Positions 14,853 to 23,658 of a DNA stretch of 40,224 bases are shown in pieces. The stretch comes from an uncultured Lachnospiraceae bacterium (GTDB lineage: Bacteria; Bacillota; Clostridia; Lachnospirales; Lachnospiraceae), in assembly GCA_949893755.1 (NCBI GenBank), contig CATLCV010000022.1:1-40224 (forward strand). Reading direction: 5' to 3'. Both the position numbers and the translations under genes were made by a program. Position 1 is the stretch's first letter. Each line of letters starts with the position of its first letter. The notes beneath the pieces were generated by a model. The model ran no database searches. It saw nothing but the letters and a program-made list of their open reading frames with translations, and was not told where the DNA came from.

Positions 14853-16736
14853 ATGAGAAATGAATATCCGCGTCCGGACTTTGTGCGGGAGCAATGGCAG
14901 AGTTTAAATGGCACATGGGATTTTTATGAAGGGCTCAGGGCGGAAAGGCTGCAGATCCAGGTGCCTTTCGTACCCCAGAGCCGGCTCAGCGGTATCGGCA
15001 GGAATCTGACTTCGGATACCATTTTATATGAGAGACAGTTTACGGTCCCGAAGGATTGGGAAGGCAAGCGGATCCTGCTGCATTTCGGGGCGGTGGATTA
15101 CCGGTGCAGCGTATGGGTGAACGGCCAGTGCGCAGGCACTCATCAGGGCGGCCAGACTCCTTTTACATTTGATATCACAGATTTTTTAAACGGGGCCGAA
15201 GAGCATCTGAGAGTGTCTGCGGTGGACTACCTGACAGACGAGAGCATTCCCCGGGGAAAGCAGTACTGGAAGGAGAAAGGACAGTTCATCTGGTATACCC
15301 AGTCCAGCGGCATCTGGCAGTCGGTCTGGATCGAGCCTGTGGACAGCGCTCATATGGAGTGGATGCATTTTACGCCGGATATCGATCAGGGGACAGTGGA
15401 GATCACCTGGCAGGTATCGGATGATACGCCGGACACCTGTCAGATGGAGCTGGACATCCGATTCCGCGGCAGTAAGGTGTATAAGGGGACCATAGAAGGG
15501 ACAGACAAAAGAGGAAAGATCATTGTGGATGTGTTCCGGAACAAAGCGCTGTGCGGCGCGTTTCATTTTACCGGATGGTACTGGTCGCCGGAGCATCCTT
15601 ACTTATTCGACGTGAAGGCAAGGCTCAGGGACGGAGACAACTGCCGGGACAGCATTGAGACTTATTTCGGAATGCGCAAGATCCATGTACGGGACGGTAA
15701 GGTTTACCTGAACAACCAGCCCTATTATCAGAAGCTTCTGCTGGATCAGGGCTACTGGAAGGACGGACTGATGACCGCGCCGGACCAGGAGGAATACGCG
15801 GAGGATATCCGCAAAGCAAAGGCAATGGGGTTCAACGGCTGCCGGAAGCATGAAAAGGTGGAAGACCCGGTATTCCTCTACTGGGCGGACAGGCTGGGCT
15901 TCCTCGTGTGGGAGAGTATGGCAAGCTTTTGGAGCTTCACCCCCCAGGGGGCGGCGGCATTTGCCGAGGAATGGACCCGGGTGATCCAGAGGGATTACAA
16001 CCATCCCTGCATCGTGCTTTGGAATATGATGAATGAAAGCTGGGGGGTTCCCCGCGTATACGATGACAGCCGGCAGCAGCATTTCGCAAGGGCCATGTAC
16101 CATATGGCGCGGGGGCTGGACGATACCCGGCTGGTGATCGCCAACGACGGCTGGGAAATGACGGAAAATGATATCTGCGCCTTCCATACCTATAAGCACG
16201 GCGAACAGGGCGACACCGGGCAGCAGGCGCGTTTCCGCGCGGGGGTGAAGAGCCTGGAGGGCTTGTCGGGACTTGTGGAAAGGTCCCTGTTTGCAAAAGG
16301 ATTTTCCTACGAAGGACAGCCGGTCATGCTGACCGAGATCGGAGGCGTTGCCATCCGGACGGCAGAGGAAGGGCATGGAGAAGAAGCGGACAGTACGGCC
16401 GGAGTCAGCGGGGAAGCAGAAAACACGGCCGGAGCTGATGCAAATACATTTGGTACGGCGGAAGCGGATCCGTGCAGAAACGGCGACGGCAATACAAGCT
16501 GGGGCTATACAGGCGCGGATGGTCCGGAGGCGTTTCTTGAGGTTTACGAACGGCTGATCGGCGACATCTATGCTTCGGATCTGATCTGCGGCTTCTGTTA
16601 TACCCAGCTGGCAGATATTGAACAGGAGCAGAACGGACTGCTGGATGAGATGCATCAATACAAGGCGGACGCGGCGGAGATCAAGAGGATCAACGACGGC
16701 AAGGCGACCACAGGTTCATTTTCTACTGTGGAATAA
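14853..16736 (+). CDS. Glycoside hydrolase family 2 enzyme
   Basis: A 627-residue GH2 enzyme without a signal peptide, so cytoplasmic. An N-terminal jelly-roll sugar-binding domain (SLNGTWDFYEG, WVNGQCAGTHQGGQTPFTFDIT) is followed by an immunoglobulin-like domain and a TIM barrel. The acid/base is Glu395 in NMMNESWG and the nucleophile Glu495 in MLTEIGG. Short GH2 members of this architecture are often beta-galactosidase- or glucuronidase-like; the substrate is not clear. After the nucleophile, about residues 504-548 form a Gly/Ala/Glu/Asp low-complexity insertion, where relatives usually have a few residues. ATG 14853 is chosen (AGGTGGAG close upstream); GTG 14844 is possible. It leads the operon with a phosphoester hydrolase 25 bases downstream. 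Confidence 0.88.
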   Translation: MRNEYPRPDFVREQWQSLNGTWDFYEGLRAERLQIQVPFVPQSRLSGIGRNLTSDTILYERQFTVPKDWEGKRILLHFGAVDYRCSVWVNGQCAGTHQGGQTPFTFDITDFLNGAEEHLRVSAVDYLTDESIPRGKQYWKEKGQFIWYTQSSGIWQSVWIEPVDSAHMEWMHFTPDIDQGTVEITWQVSDDTPDTCQMELDIRFRGSKVYKGTIEGTDKRGKIIVDVFRNKALCGAFHFTGWYWSPEHPYLFDVKARLRDGDNCRDSIETYFGMRKIHVRDGKVYLNNQPYYQKLLLDQGYWKDGLMTAPDQEEYAEDIRKAKAMGFNGCRKHEKVEDPVFLYWADRLGFLVWESMASFWSFTPQGAAAFAEEWTRVIQRDYNHPCIVLWNMMNESWGVPRVYDDSRQQHFARAMYHMARGLDDTRLVIANDGWEMTENDICAFHTYKHGEQGDTGQQARFRAGVKSLEGLSGLVERSLFAKGFSYEGQPVMLTEIGGVAIRTAEEGHGEEADSTAGVSGEAENTAGADANTFGTAEADPCRNGDGNTSWGYTGADGPEAFLEVYERLIGDIYASDLICGFCYTQLADIEQEQNGLLDEMHQYKADAAEIKRINDGKATTGSFSTVE

Positions 16737-16761
16737 AAAACGGATAGAGGAGGGGATGCTG

Positions 16762-17580
16762 ATGAGAAAAACAATATTTGTATTGCTGGACGCATGCCAG
16801 TATGAAGCGGGGACAAGAAACCTGGGTTATCTGGAGCACCTGATCGATTATGAGAAGGGCGCGAAGTACAAGGTCCGCGGGGAACTGCCGTCCTTATCCA
16901 GGCCCATGTACGCCACTCTGCTGACAGGGCTTCCTGTCTATATGCACGGCATCGCGGCAAATGAGACCGTCCGGGTGCTGGAGTGCGACAGTATTTTTTC
17001 CCTGTGCAAGTCTCAGGGAGGCTTCACGGCGGCTGCGGCCTATTCCTGGGTCAGCGAGCTGTACAATGACGCGCCGTTTCGGCCGGAACGGGACCGGATC
17101 CGGATCCATGCCGGAGGCATGATCGACGCGGGGATCTATTACTGGGAGGACGATTACCCGGATTCCCACCTCTTTGCGGACGGAGAGTACCTGAGAAAAC
17201 AGTACGACCCGGATTTTATCCTGTACCATCCCATGGGGATCGATTACCAGGGACACCTCAGGGGCGCAGGGAGCAGGGAATACGAGGAGTCCGTTGGAAA
17301 GGCGAATGTCATCCTTTCCCTGCTGATGGAGGACTGGATGAAGGAAGGCTATCAGATCGTCATTACCGCGGATCATGGAATGAATACGCTTGGGATCCAC
17401 GGCGGCACCGACGCGGAACAGAGGGACACGCCGCTGTATATTTTCAGCAGCCAGGTCAGGGCAGGGCGGTTCGAGGAGAATTCTATTTCCCAATTAAATG
17501 TGGCGCCGTTACTCTGCCGGCTGATGGACATGCCGGCGTCCCGGGAGATGATGGGGCTGGAGGAGATCGCCCTGGCGTGA
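16762..17580 (+). CDS. Alkaline-phosphatase-superfamily phosphodiesterase/hydrolase
   Basis: A 272-residue metal-dependent hydrolase of the nucleotide pyrophosphatase/phosphodiesterase and phosphonoacetate-hydrolase group. Key elements: FVLLDAC (metal Asp10), PSLSRPMYATLLTG with nucleophile Ser46 (Thr in many relatives), HPMGIDYQGH (metal Asp and His), ITADHGM (metal Asp-His) and a late HGG. It has no signal peptide, so it acts on an imported substrate. At 272 residues it is short and lacks the large cap of many relatives. The start is ATG 16762, 8 bases after AGGAGG; ATG 16756 is too close. Between a glycosidase and an importer, it probably cuts a phosphodiester, phosphomonoester or phosphonate bond in a glycosylated molecule. 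Confidence 0.8.
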   Translation: MRKTIFVLLDACQYEAGTRNLGYLEHLIDYEKGAKYKVRGELPSLSRPMYATLLTGLPVYMHGIAANETVRVLECDSIFSLCKSQGGFTAAAAYSWVSELYNDAPFRPERDRIRIHAGGMIDAGIYYWEDDYPDSHLFADGEYLRKQYDPDFILYHPMGIDYQGHLRGAGSREYEESVGKANVILSLLMEDWMKEGYQIVITADHGMNTLGIHGGTDAEQRDTPLYIFSSQVRAGRFEENSISQLNVAPLLCRLMDMPASREMMGLEEIALA

Positions 17581-17688
17581 GGGACGGCCGGGACAGGGCG
17601 AACCGATAAAAAATCGTTTCAATAGAATAGGAAGAACAGGAGCAGGGAACGGCCCGGTATCAAAGAAAACAGGCGGAGAAAGATTCGC

Positions 17689-17717
17689 TTGCAATAGACA
17701 CAAAGGATCAATAGATT
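17689..17717 (+). promoter_or_regulatory. Possible internal promoter before the binding-protein gene
   Basis: TTGCAA (17689-17694), 17 bp, TAGATT (17712-17717), just upstream of the solute-binding protein. It would allow extra expression of the importer. The -10 box is weak. Confidence 0.35.
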
Positions 17718-17742
17718 CATGTACTCAAAGGAGGAGACAACA

Positions 17743-18903
17743 ATGAAAAAGAGAGCAAGGTTATTGAGCGTAATTCTGGCATCAGCGATGGCAGTGTCCA
17801 TGCTGACAGGCTGCGGCGGAGGAGAAGAGAAAAAGAACGATGCGCCCATGCCCGAGGTGGAGGTAGACCCGGATGCGAAGGTGGAGCTCAACGGAGAGGA
17901 AATGTCCTTGGCCGATCTGGTTTCCAAGGCTCAGGAGGAAGGCGACATCCAGTCCGTGGGCATGCCGGATGACTGGGCGAACTGGAAGGGTTCCTGGGAA
18001 GGAATCAACACTACATACGGACTGACTCACGGGGATGTGGACATGACATCGGCGGAAGAACTGTCGCAGTTTGCGGCGGAAAAGGACGATCCCACGAAGG
18101 ACGTCGGGGATATCGGACTTTCCATGACGCCGGAAGCGATCAAGCAGGATGTGATCGGTTCCTTCAAGGCTTCCACCTGGGACCAGTTCCCGGATTGGGC
18201 GAAGGATCCGGAAGGCCGCTGGGTCATGACCTACACAGGTTCCCTCGCGTTTATCGCGAACACGGAATCCACCGGCGGAAAATGCCCGGCTTCCTGGGAA
18301 GAGGTGAAGGACGGCGACTATCTGGTATCCGTAGGAAATGTTCTTGCAGGCGCGGCTTCCCAGGTGGCGGTATTATCCTGCGCGATCGCGAACGGCGGTT
18401 CTCTGGATGATGTGCAGCCGGGGATCGACTACTTCAAAGAGCTGGCGGAGGCCGGAAGGCTGGATACGGGCGACACCTCATCCGCAAGACTCGCGAGCGG
18501 CGAGATGGTATGCTGTGTCGGAAATTACGACTATTCCGTGCTGTCATGGCGGGACAATATTGTAGCGGAAAATCCGGATATGAAGCTGGATATCACGATC
18601 CCCTCCGACGGCTCCGTTACAAACGGATATGCGCAGATCATCAACAAATATTCTGCCCGTCCTAACGCGGCGGGACTGACGATCGAATATCTCTGCAGCG
18701 ATGAAGGCGCCATCGACCGCGCAAAGGGTTATGCAAGGCCGACCAAGGAAGGCGTGGAGCTTCCGGAGGAAGTGGCGGAAATCCTGCTGAGCGACGACCT
18801 GTATGAGAACTGTACTAATATTTCCGACGTGGAAAGCCTGAATGAGGCATGTACGAAGATTGCAGAACTGTGGGAGAGGGAAGTGCTTCCTCTGGTACAG
18901 TAA
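17743..18903 (+). CDS. ABC transporter substrate-binding lipoprotein (PotD/AfuA/phosphonate-like)
   Basis: A 386-residue lipoprotein. A basic N terminus and hydrophobic stretch end in lipobox LTGC with lipidated Cys24, followed by an acidic linker. The mature part has the type II periplasmic binding fold of Fe3+, polyamine, thiamine and 2-aminoethylphosphonate binders (SVGMPDDWANWKGSWEGIN, WVMTYTGSLAFIANTE, IINKYSARPNAAGLTIEYLCSDEG). The start is ATG 17743, with AAAGGAGGAG upstream; a 17719 start would be upstream of that site. It lies 162 bases after the hydrolase and heads a complete importer. The ligand is unknown; association with phosphoester genes favours an organophosphate or phosphonate. 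Confidence 0.88.
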   Translation: MKKRARLLSVILASAMAVSMLTGCGGGEEKKNDAPMPEVEVDPDAKVELNGEEMSLADLVSKAQEEGDIQSVGMPDDWANWKGSWEGINTTYGLTHGDVDMTSAEELSQFAAEKDDPTKDVGDIGLSMTPEAIKQDVIGSFKASTWDQFPDWAKDPEGRWVMTYTGSLAFIANTESTGGKCPASWEEVKDGDYLVSVGNVLAGAASQVAVLSCAIANGGSLDDVQPGIDYFKELAEAGRLDTGDTSSARLASGEMVCCVGNYDYSVLSWRDNIVAENPDMKLDITIPSDGSVTNGYAQIINKYSARPNAAGLTIEYLCSDEGAIDRAKGYARPTKEGVELPEEVAEILLSDDLYENCTNISDVESLNEACTKIAELWEREVLPLVQ

Positions 18904-18921
18904 GACTGCTGCTGGGCAGAA

Positions 18922-18943
18922 GGTCCGGCGGCATGCCGGGCCT
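18922..18943 (+). promoter_or_regulatory. Intergenic hairpin after the binding-protein gene
   Basis: GGTCCGGC pairs with GCCGGGCC around GGCAT, with no T-run. Such hairpins between a binding protein and its permeases often stabilise the upstream mRNA and raise binding-protein yield. Confidence 0.45.
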
Positions 18944-18964
18944 CGCTGTGATGGAGAGACATCT

Positions 18965-19819
18965 ATGAAAACAAAATATAAGATCAAAAATCTGTGGACA
19001 ATGGTTCCGCTGCTGATCCTGGCCGCTCTGTTCATTTTTCTGCCGATCCTGAGCATGATCAAACAGAGTTTTACGATGCCGGAGGTGGGAACCTTTACGC
19101 TGAACAATTACAAGATAATATTTACGGACTCTGTCTACAGGGTCGCTACGGAAAACAGCCTGTACCTGTCATTTCTCTCAACGATCATCGGACTGATCCT
19201 GTCCTTCCTGATCGCGTATTCGATAAATGAACTGGGGCAGAAAGGCCAGGGACGCATTCTGTCCCTGCTGAATATGGTGTCAAACTTCGCAGGTCTGCCA
19301 TTATATTTTTCCTTTGTTGTGATCTTAGGCAATACCGGTATTTTTGTGCTGGCGCTGAAAGCCATCGGGATTGAACTGGCGACGGTATTCAAGCTGTATT
19401 CCATGCAGGGGCTGATGCTGATGTTTGTGTACTTCCAGCTTCCCCTGGGCAGTCTGATGCTGGTTCCGGCATTCCAGGCGATCCAGCCGGCATGGAAGGA
19501 AGCGGCGGAGCTGATGGAGGCGTCTACGTTCAAATTCTGGACAAAGATCGGTATTCCGGTCATGCTTCCCAGCCTTCTGGATACCTTTGCACTCCTGTTC
19601 GCCAATGCGATCACGGCATACGCGACCGTACTCCTTCTGGTGACCACCAGTATCCCGCTGCTTCCGGTCAAGATCACGACCATGTTCACCGGGGAAATGA
19701 CGCCCCAGCGGGAAATGGGTTCCACACTGGCGATCTGGATGATCGTGATCATGCTTGCCGTCATCTGCGGCTGCAACCTGTTGAAAAAACTGCTGTATAA
19801 AGGAGGGAGCGGATCATGA
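18965..19819 (+). CDS. ABC transporter permease subunit 1 (PotB/ThiP type)
   Basis: A 284-residue inner-membrane permease with about six hydrophobic segments, starting in MVPLLILAALFIFLPILSMIKQSF. The cytoplasmic EAA loop that docks on the ATPase is visible (PAWKEAAELMEASTFKFWTKIGIPVMLPS, about residues 180-208). The start is ATG 18965, with GGAGAG upstream; the upstream in-frame extension overlaps the binding-protein gene. It overlaps the second permease by four bases (ATGA), so the two are translated together and form a heterodimeric channel. Confidence 0.9.
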   Translation: MKTKYKIKNLWTMVPLLILAALFIFLPILSMIKQSFTMPEVGTFTLNNYKIIFTDSVYRVATENSLYLSFLSTIIGLILSFLIAYSINELGQKGQGRILSLLNMVSNFAGLPLYFSFVVILGNTGIFVLALKAIGIELATVFKLYSMQGLMLMFVYFQLPLGSLMLVPAFQAIQPAWKEAAELMEASTFKFWTKIGIPVMLPSLLDTFALLFANAITAYATVLLLVTTSIPLLPVKITTMFTGEMTPQREMGSTLAIWMIVIMLAVICGCNLLKKLLYKGGSGS

Positions 19820-20598
19820 AACGGAAGAAAACCTTTCCTTATGTTGTGCTGACACTGACAAGTATTTTCCTGCTGATCCCCTTTATCGCGACTCTGGTCT
19901 ATTCCTTTACCGTGGGCTGGACCAAGCTCCTTCCCGCAGGCTGGACTTTGAAATACTGGGGACAGGCATTTACGGAGCCGAACCTGTGGCCCGCGATCCT
20001 GCGGGGCGTGCTGATCAGTATCCCGCCGATCCTCATCTGCAACGTAGTGGTGATCCTGGCGCTTTATACTTCAGTGGTCTATTATCCGAAGCTGGAAAAG
20101 TACATCCAGGCAATCTGTATGGTGCCCAATTCGCTGAAGGGCGTTATCATTGCCATCCCGGTACTGGCTCTTTATGCAGGGACACCGACGATCTTTTCCA
20201 ACAGAATGGTCATGCTGGTATGCATTTACAGTATTTCCATCCTGCCCTTCGTCTACCAGGGGATCCGGAACAACCTGCACGGGATCAACGTGACGCAGCT
20301 TCTGGAAGCGGCCGAGATCCTGGGTGCAGGCAAGCTGTACGCGTTTGTGCGCATCGTGCTTCCCAGCATGCTGTCAGGGATCCTGGTTTCCTCGCTGCTG
20401 GCATTGTCTACCGTATTCGGTGATTTTGCCATCATCAAGATCATTGCAGGAAATAAATTCGAAACCGTGCAGATGCTTCTTTACAACAGCCGTGTGATCG
20501 TGCTCCAGTACCAGTGCGTGATCGTAATTATCATGTTTACCGCTACACTGGTGATCTCGCAGACGGTATTCAAGTTTCAGAATAAGAAAAGGGGTTAG
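19816..20598 (+). CDS. ABC transporter permease subunit 2 (PotC type)
   Basis: A 260-residue permease with six predicted membrane helices. The EAA loop is LLEAAEILGAGKLYAFVRIVLPSMLSG (about residues 163-189). It starts within the stop codon of permease 1 (ATGA overlap), with an AAGGAGGG site. Together with permease 1 and the ATPase it forms an importer of the polyamine/Fe3+/phosphonate class. The ATPase gene follows after ten bases. Confidence 0.9.
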   Translation: MKRKKTFPYVVLTLTSIFLLIPFIATLVYSFTVGWTKLLPAGWTLKYWGQAFTEPNLWPAILRGVLISIPPILICNVVVILALYTSVVYYPKLEKYIQAICMVPNSLKGVIIAIPVLALYAGTPTIFSNRMVMLVCIYSISILPFVYQGIRNNLHGINVTQLLEAAEILGAGKLYAFVRIVLPSMLSGILVSSLLALSTVFGDFAIIKIIAGNKFETVQMLLYNSRVIVLQYQCVIVIIMFTATLVISQTVFKFQNKKRG

Positions 20599-20608
20599 GT
20601 GAAAATAC

Positions 20609-21622
20609 ATGTCATACATAGAATTTAAAAATATCCATAAGCGTTTTGGCGACGCCCATGTATTAAAAGGGATCAATCTGAATATTGAGCAGGGCGAATT
20701 TGTAACCCTGCTGGGGCCGTCTGGCTGTGGAAAGAGTACACTGCTCCGCTGCTTTTCCGGACTTGAGACGGTCAGTGAGGGTGAGATCTATCTGGAAGGC
20801 GTGAACATCACGGACTTTACGCCCAAGCAGAGGAAGATCGGGATGGTCTTCCAGCAGTACAGTCTGTTCCCCAACATGACGGTCCGGCAGAACGTGGCAT
20901 TTGGGCTGCAGATCCAGAAAAAGGAAAAATCATTTATTGAAGAAAAGGTAAAAGAAGTGCTGGATATCGTCGGCTTATCGGAAAAAATCGACCAGTATCC
21001 GAGGCAGCTCTCCGGCGGGCAGCAGCAGAGGGTGGCTCTGGCCAGGGCGATCGTCATGGAACCCAAGGTATTGCTTCTGGACGAGCCTTTGAGCGCCATT
21101 GACGCGCTCCTGAGACGGAATCTCCAGATCGAGATCCGCAGGATCCAGCAGAAATTAAAGATTACGGCAATATTTGTCACCCATGACCAGGAGGAGGCCA
21201 TGGTGATGTCGGATACGATCCACCTCTTCAATGTGGGGCAGATCGAGCAGTCCGGCTCCCCGGAGGAGATCTATGCCTGTCCGAAAACCAAATTCGCGGC
21301 CAATTTTATCGGGCATTATAATATTCTGGATACGGCCGCGATGAAGAAGGTGGTGACCGTAGATACGGGAAGCGAGTTCGTGGCGATCCGCCCCGAAGCC
21401 ATCCGCATTTCGTCCAATGACGGCGGCAGCGGCGGCCAGGATGTGCGGATGAAGGGAAAGATCACCGGTGCCATGTCCAGAGGGACCACGGTTGCTTATA
21501 CGGTGAACTGCGGCGGCCTGGAGGTCAACGCGGACGTCCTGTTCAGCCCGAACGGGAGAATGGGGATTGGAGAAGAAGTCTATCTGCAGATTCCGAAAAA
21601 GGATATTTTGGAGCTCAGATGA
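20609..21622 (+). CDS. ABC transporter ATPase subunit (PotA/FbpC type)
   Basis: A 337-residue ATPase that powers the importer encoded just upstream. Walker A GPSGCGKST is at residues 36-44, the Q-loop VFQQYSLFPNMTV near 88, the signature LSGGQQQR near 133, Walker B VLLLDEP near 155 and the switch His in VTHDQEEAM. The C-terminal 100 residues look like a TOBE regulatory domain (VAIRPEAIRIS). The site AGGTGA precedes ATG 20609. The presence of a dedicated ATPase contrasts with the sugar importer at 26-29 kb, which has none. Confidence 0.92.
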   Translation: MSYIEFKNIHKRFGDAHVLKGINLNIEQGEFVTLLGPSGCGKSTLLRCFSGLETVSEGEIYLEGVNITDFTPKQRKIGMVFQQYSLFPNMTVRQNVAFGLQIQKKEKSFIEEKVKEVLDIVGLSEKIDQYPRQLSGGQQQRVALARAIVMEPKVLLLDEPLSAIDALLRRNLQIEIRRIQQKLKITAIFVTHDQEEAMVMSDTIHLFNVGQIEQSGSPEEIYACPKTKFAANFIGHYNILDTAAMKKVVTVDTGSEFVAIRPEAIRISSNDGGSGGQDVRMKGKITGAMSRGTTVAYTVNCGGLEVNADVLFSPNGRMGIGEEVYLQIPKKDILELR

Positions 21623-21817
21623 TCCTATTATTGGATGCTGCCGTCCGCGCCGCAGGGCGCGCAAAGCGGCGGAATACATACCTTTGACCCTGGAGAGCGG
21701 CTGCGTGATGCGCGGCCGTTTTCCATTGTGAAAAAGAAGAAACGGCGTGTTGGATTGGCCGGATGCCTTTGGGTTTACGGAGCGCGATATGGAAATTTCG
21801 TTAGGAGGACGGATGAT

Positions 21818-23173
21818 ATGGGAAAATTGAGGAAAATTACAAATGGCAGGACTGCCATGGCGCTGTTTTTACTATGCTGGGCGGCATATTTTACATCATA
21901 TATCGGACGGCTGAATTATTCCTCGGCCATGACCGCGATGATTCAGGAGGAGATCCTGACGAAAAGCCAGGCCGGATTTATCAGTATGGTTTACTTTTTC
22001 GCATACGGAATCGGGCAGCTGTGCAACGGCCTTCTGGGAGACAGGATGCATCCGGGAAAAATGATCTTCACCGGACTGTCCGCCGCTGCCCTCATGAATC
22101 TGCTGATGGGATTTACCGGGCAGTTCCTGCTGATGTCTGTCATCTGGGGAATCAACGGATATGCCCAGGCTATGATCTGGCCTCCGATCATCCGTATTTT
22201 TGCGGAAATGCTGGAAAAAGAGCGGAAGATGAAATACTGCGTCGATATCGTATCCTCTCAGGTGGTAGGGACGCTGGCGTCTTATCTGATCGCGGCCGGG
22301 GTGATGTGGCTGTTCGGCTGGAAAGCCGTGTTTGCGGCTGCGGCAGTTTGCCTTGCGGTCATGGCTGCGGTCTGGACAGTCGGGTTCGGAAGGATTGAGA
22401 AAGGAGAAAAAGAGGGCAGGAGGATTGCCGCGCCGGATGAAAACGGGCAGGACTGCGGGAAGGAGAGCGGAAGCAGACAGGGCTGTGGGGACGAGATTGG
22501 AGGCAGACAGAACTGCGGGGACGAGATTGGAGACAGGCGGGAGCGAAAACCCGGCGGAGCCGGATCCAGAGCCGGACGGGAGAAGAATTTTTCATATGTT
22601 TTGCTTCACTGCGGCCTTCTGGCAGTGCTCTTTCCGGTGGTGATCCACGGAATGCTGAAGGATGGGGTGACGACCTGGGTACCGACATACATTACGGAGA
22701 CATTTCTGACCTCCCCCTCATTTTCCATACTGATGACGACCGTGCTCCCGGTCCTGAACCTGACGGGAGCCTATGCTGCCAAATATATATATGGAAAATG
22801 TAAGGAGCACGAGGTCCAGGCATCAGCTGTATTTTTCGTGGCGGCAACGGCGGCGCTCTGCGGACTGTGGATCGGAAAGGGCATTTCGATCGTGCTCACG
22901 GTCCTCCTGTTTGCAGTGACTACGGCGGCCATGATGGCGGTTAATACGCTGTTCGTCAATATGCTTCCGCTGCGGTTTGAAAAGATGGGAAGGGTGTCCA
23001 CCGTGTCCGGATTTTTGAATTCCGCCGCATACCTGGGAACGGCGGTGTCAACCTTTACCATAGGGGTGATGGTGGAAAAAATGGGCTGGAATGTGACGAT
23101 CGGAAGCTGGGTGGTGCTGACGGCAGGGGCGCTGGCGGTGTGCGTGGTGTTCCGGAAGCGGGAGATCGAGTGA
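21818..23173 (+). CDS. MFS transporter, organophosphate antiporter (GlpT/UhpT)-like
   Basis: A 451-residue carrier with 12 predicted membrane helices. The N-terminal half has GlpT/UhpT-like features (YFTSYIGRLNYSSAMTAMIQEE, YFFAYGIGQLCNGLLGDRMHPGKMIFTG). Such carriers exchange phosphate for sugar phosphates or glycerol-3-phosphate. The loop between helices 6 and 7 is expanded by three 10-residue repeats (positions 22451-22540), giving a basic, Cys- and Gly-rich segment. The start is ATG 21818, with AGGAGG 9 bases upstream; the longer frame from 21635 has no such site. It is the last gene of the run and may take up or release the phosphorylated product of the upstream enzymes. Confidence 0.85.
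   Translation: MGKLRKITNGRTAMALFLLCWAAYFTSYIGRLNYSSAMTAMIQEEILTKSQAGFISMVYFFAYGIGQLCNGLLGDRMHPGKMIFTGLSAAALMNLLMGFTGQFLLMSVIWGINGYAQAMIWPPIIRIFAEMLEKERKMKYCVDIVSSQVVGTLASYLIAAGVMWLFGWKAVFAAAAVCLAVMAAVWTVGFGRIEKGEKEGRRIAAPDENGQDCGKESGSRQGCGDEIGGRQNCGDEIGDRRERKPGGAGSRAGREKNFSYVLLHCGLLAVLFPVVIHGMLKDGVTTWVPTYITETFLTSPSFSILMTTVLPVLNLTGAYAAKYIYGKCKEHEVQASAVFFVAATAALCGLWIGKGISIVLTVLLFAVTTAAMMAVNTLFVNMLPLRFEKMGRVSTVSGFLNSAAYLGTAVSTFTIGVMVEKMGWNVTIGSWVVLTAGALAVCVVFRKREIE
22451..22540 (+). repeat. Three in-frame 30-bp tandem repeats in the MFS gene
   Basis: Units 22451-22480, 22481-22510 and 22511-22540, encoding DCGKESGSRQ, GCGDEIGGRQ and NCGDEIGDRR. The last two are nearly identical, suggesting recent slippage. 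They lie in the central cytoplasmic loop. Confidence 0.85.
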
Positions 23174-23241
23174 AATTATGGGACAGTCCTTTGTTTCAGC
23201 GTAGCAATGGTTTTCCTGTCAGTTCCAGCCGGATTGTGCAA

Positions 23242-23619
23242 TCATAAATGTATTTTTGTGAGCAGAGCTTCCTGCAGCACCTGGGAAAAATTGATCCCCA
23301 TAGACATGGCGCGGTCATTTAGCCAGGCAGGGATCGTCAGAGTCTTTTTGACCGCCTTTGTGTCTTTATACTGGTTTATATCGCAGGACACAAGCGAAGA
23401 AAAACCATCTTCGACATGAAATGCAGAAATATCAGAAGGTGACGCGATGTCACAGTTCTGTTCCAGCAGGGTCAGAAGATAGCCTGCTAGAGCCTCCTGT
23501 GCCGCTTCCATCGTTTCTGTGATAGAAGTACCATAAGTGTGACAACCTTTCAGATCAGGAAATTCAACCCAGTATGCGTCTTCTTCTTTATGAAAAATTG
23601 CAGGATATACAAATAACAT
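23242..23619 (-). CDS. hicB: HicB-family antitoxin
   Basis: A 125-residue antitoxin. The N terminus has the HicB degraded-RNase-H fold (YPAIFHKEEDAYWVEFPDLKGCHTYGTSITETMEAAQEALAGYL). The C terminus is a ribbon-helix-helix DNA-binding part (TLTIPAWLNDRAMSMGINFSQVLQEAL). It neutralises HicA and autorepresses the operon, probably at the palindrome 23863-23879. An AAGGAGG site precedes ATG 23619. It lies 39 bases downstream of hicA, in the common toxin-first order. Confidence 0.9.
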   Translation of the reverse strand: MLFVYPAIFHKEEDAYWVEFPDLKGCHTYGTSITETMEAAQEALAGYLLTLLEQNCDIASPSDISAFHVEDGFSSLVSCDINQYKDTKAVKKTLTIPAWLNDRAMSMGINFSQVLQEALLTKIHL

Positions 23620-23658
23620 GATACGAACCTCCTTATATGATTTTCAAAGTGAGCCGGA

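Noticed and set aside
15603..16658. Minus-strand frame of 351 codons opposite the GH2 gene
   Set aside because: Antisense shadow; the plus strand carries catalytic motifs of GH2.
22451..22540. CRISPR-like short repeats
   Set aside because: Units are directly tandem with no spacers and are in frame in a transporter gene.
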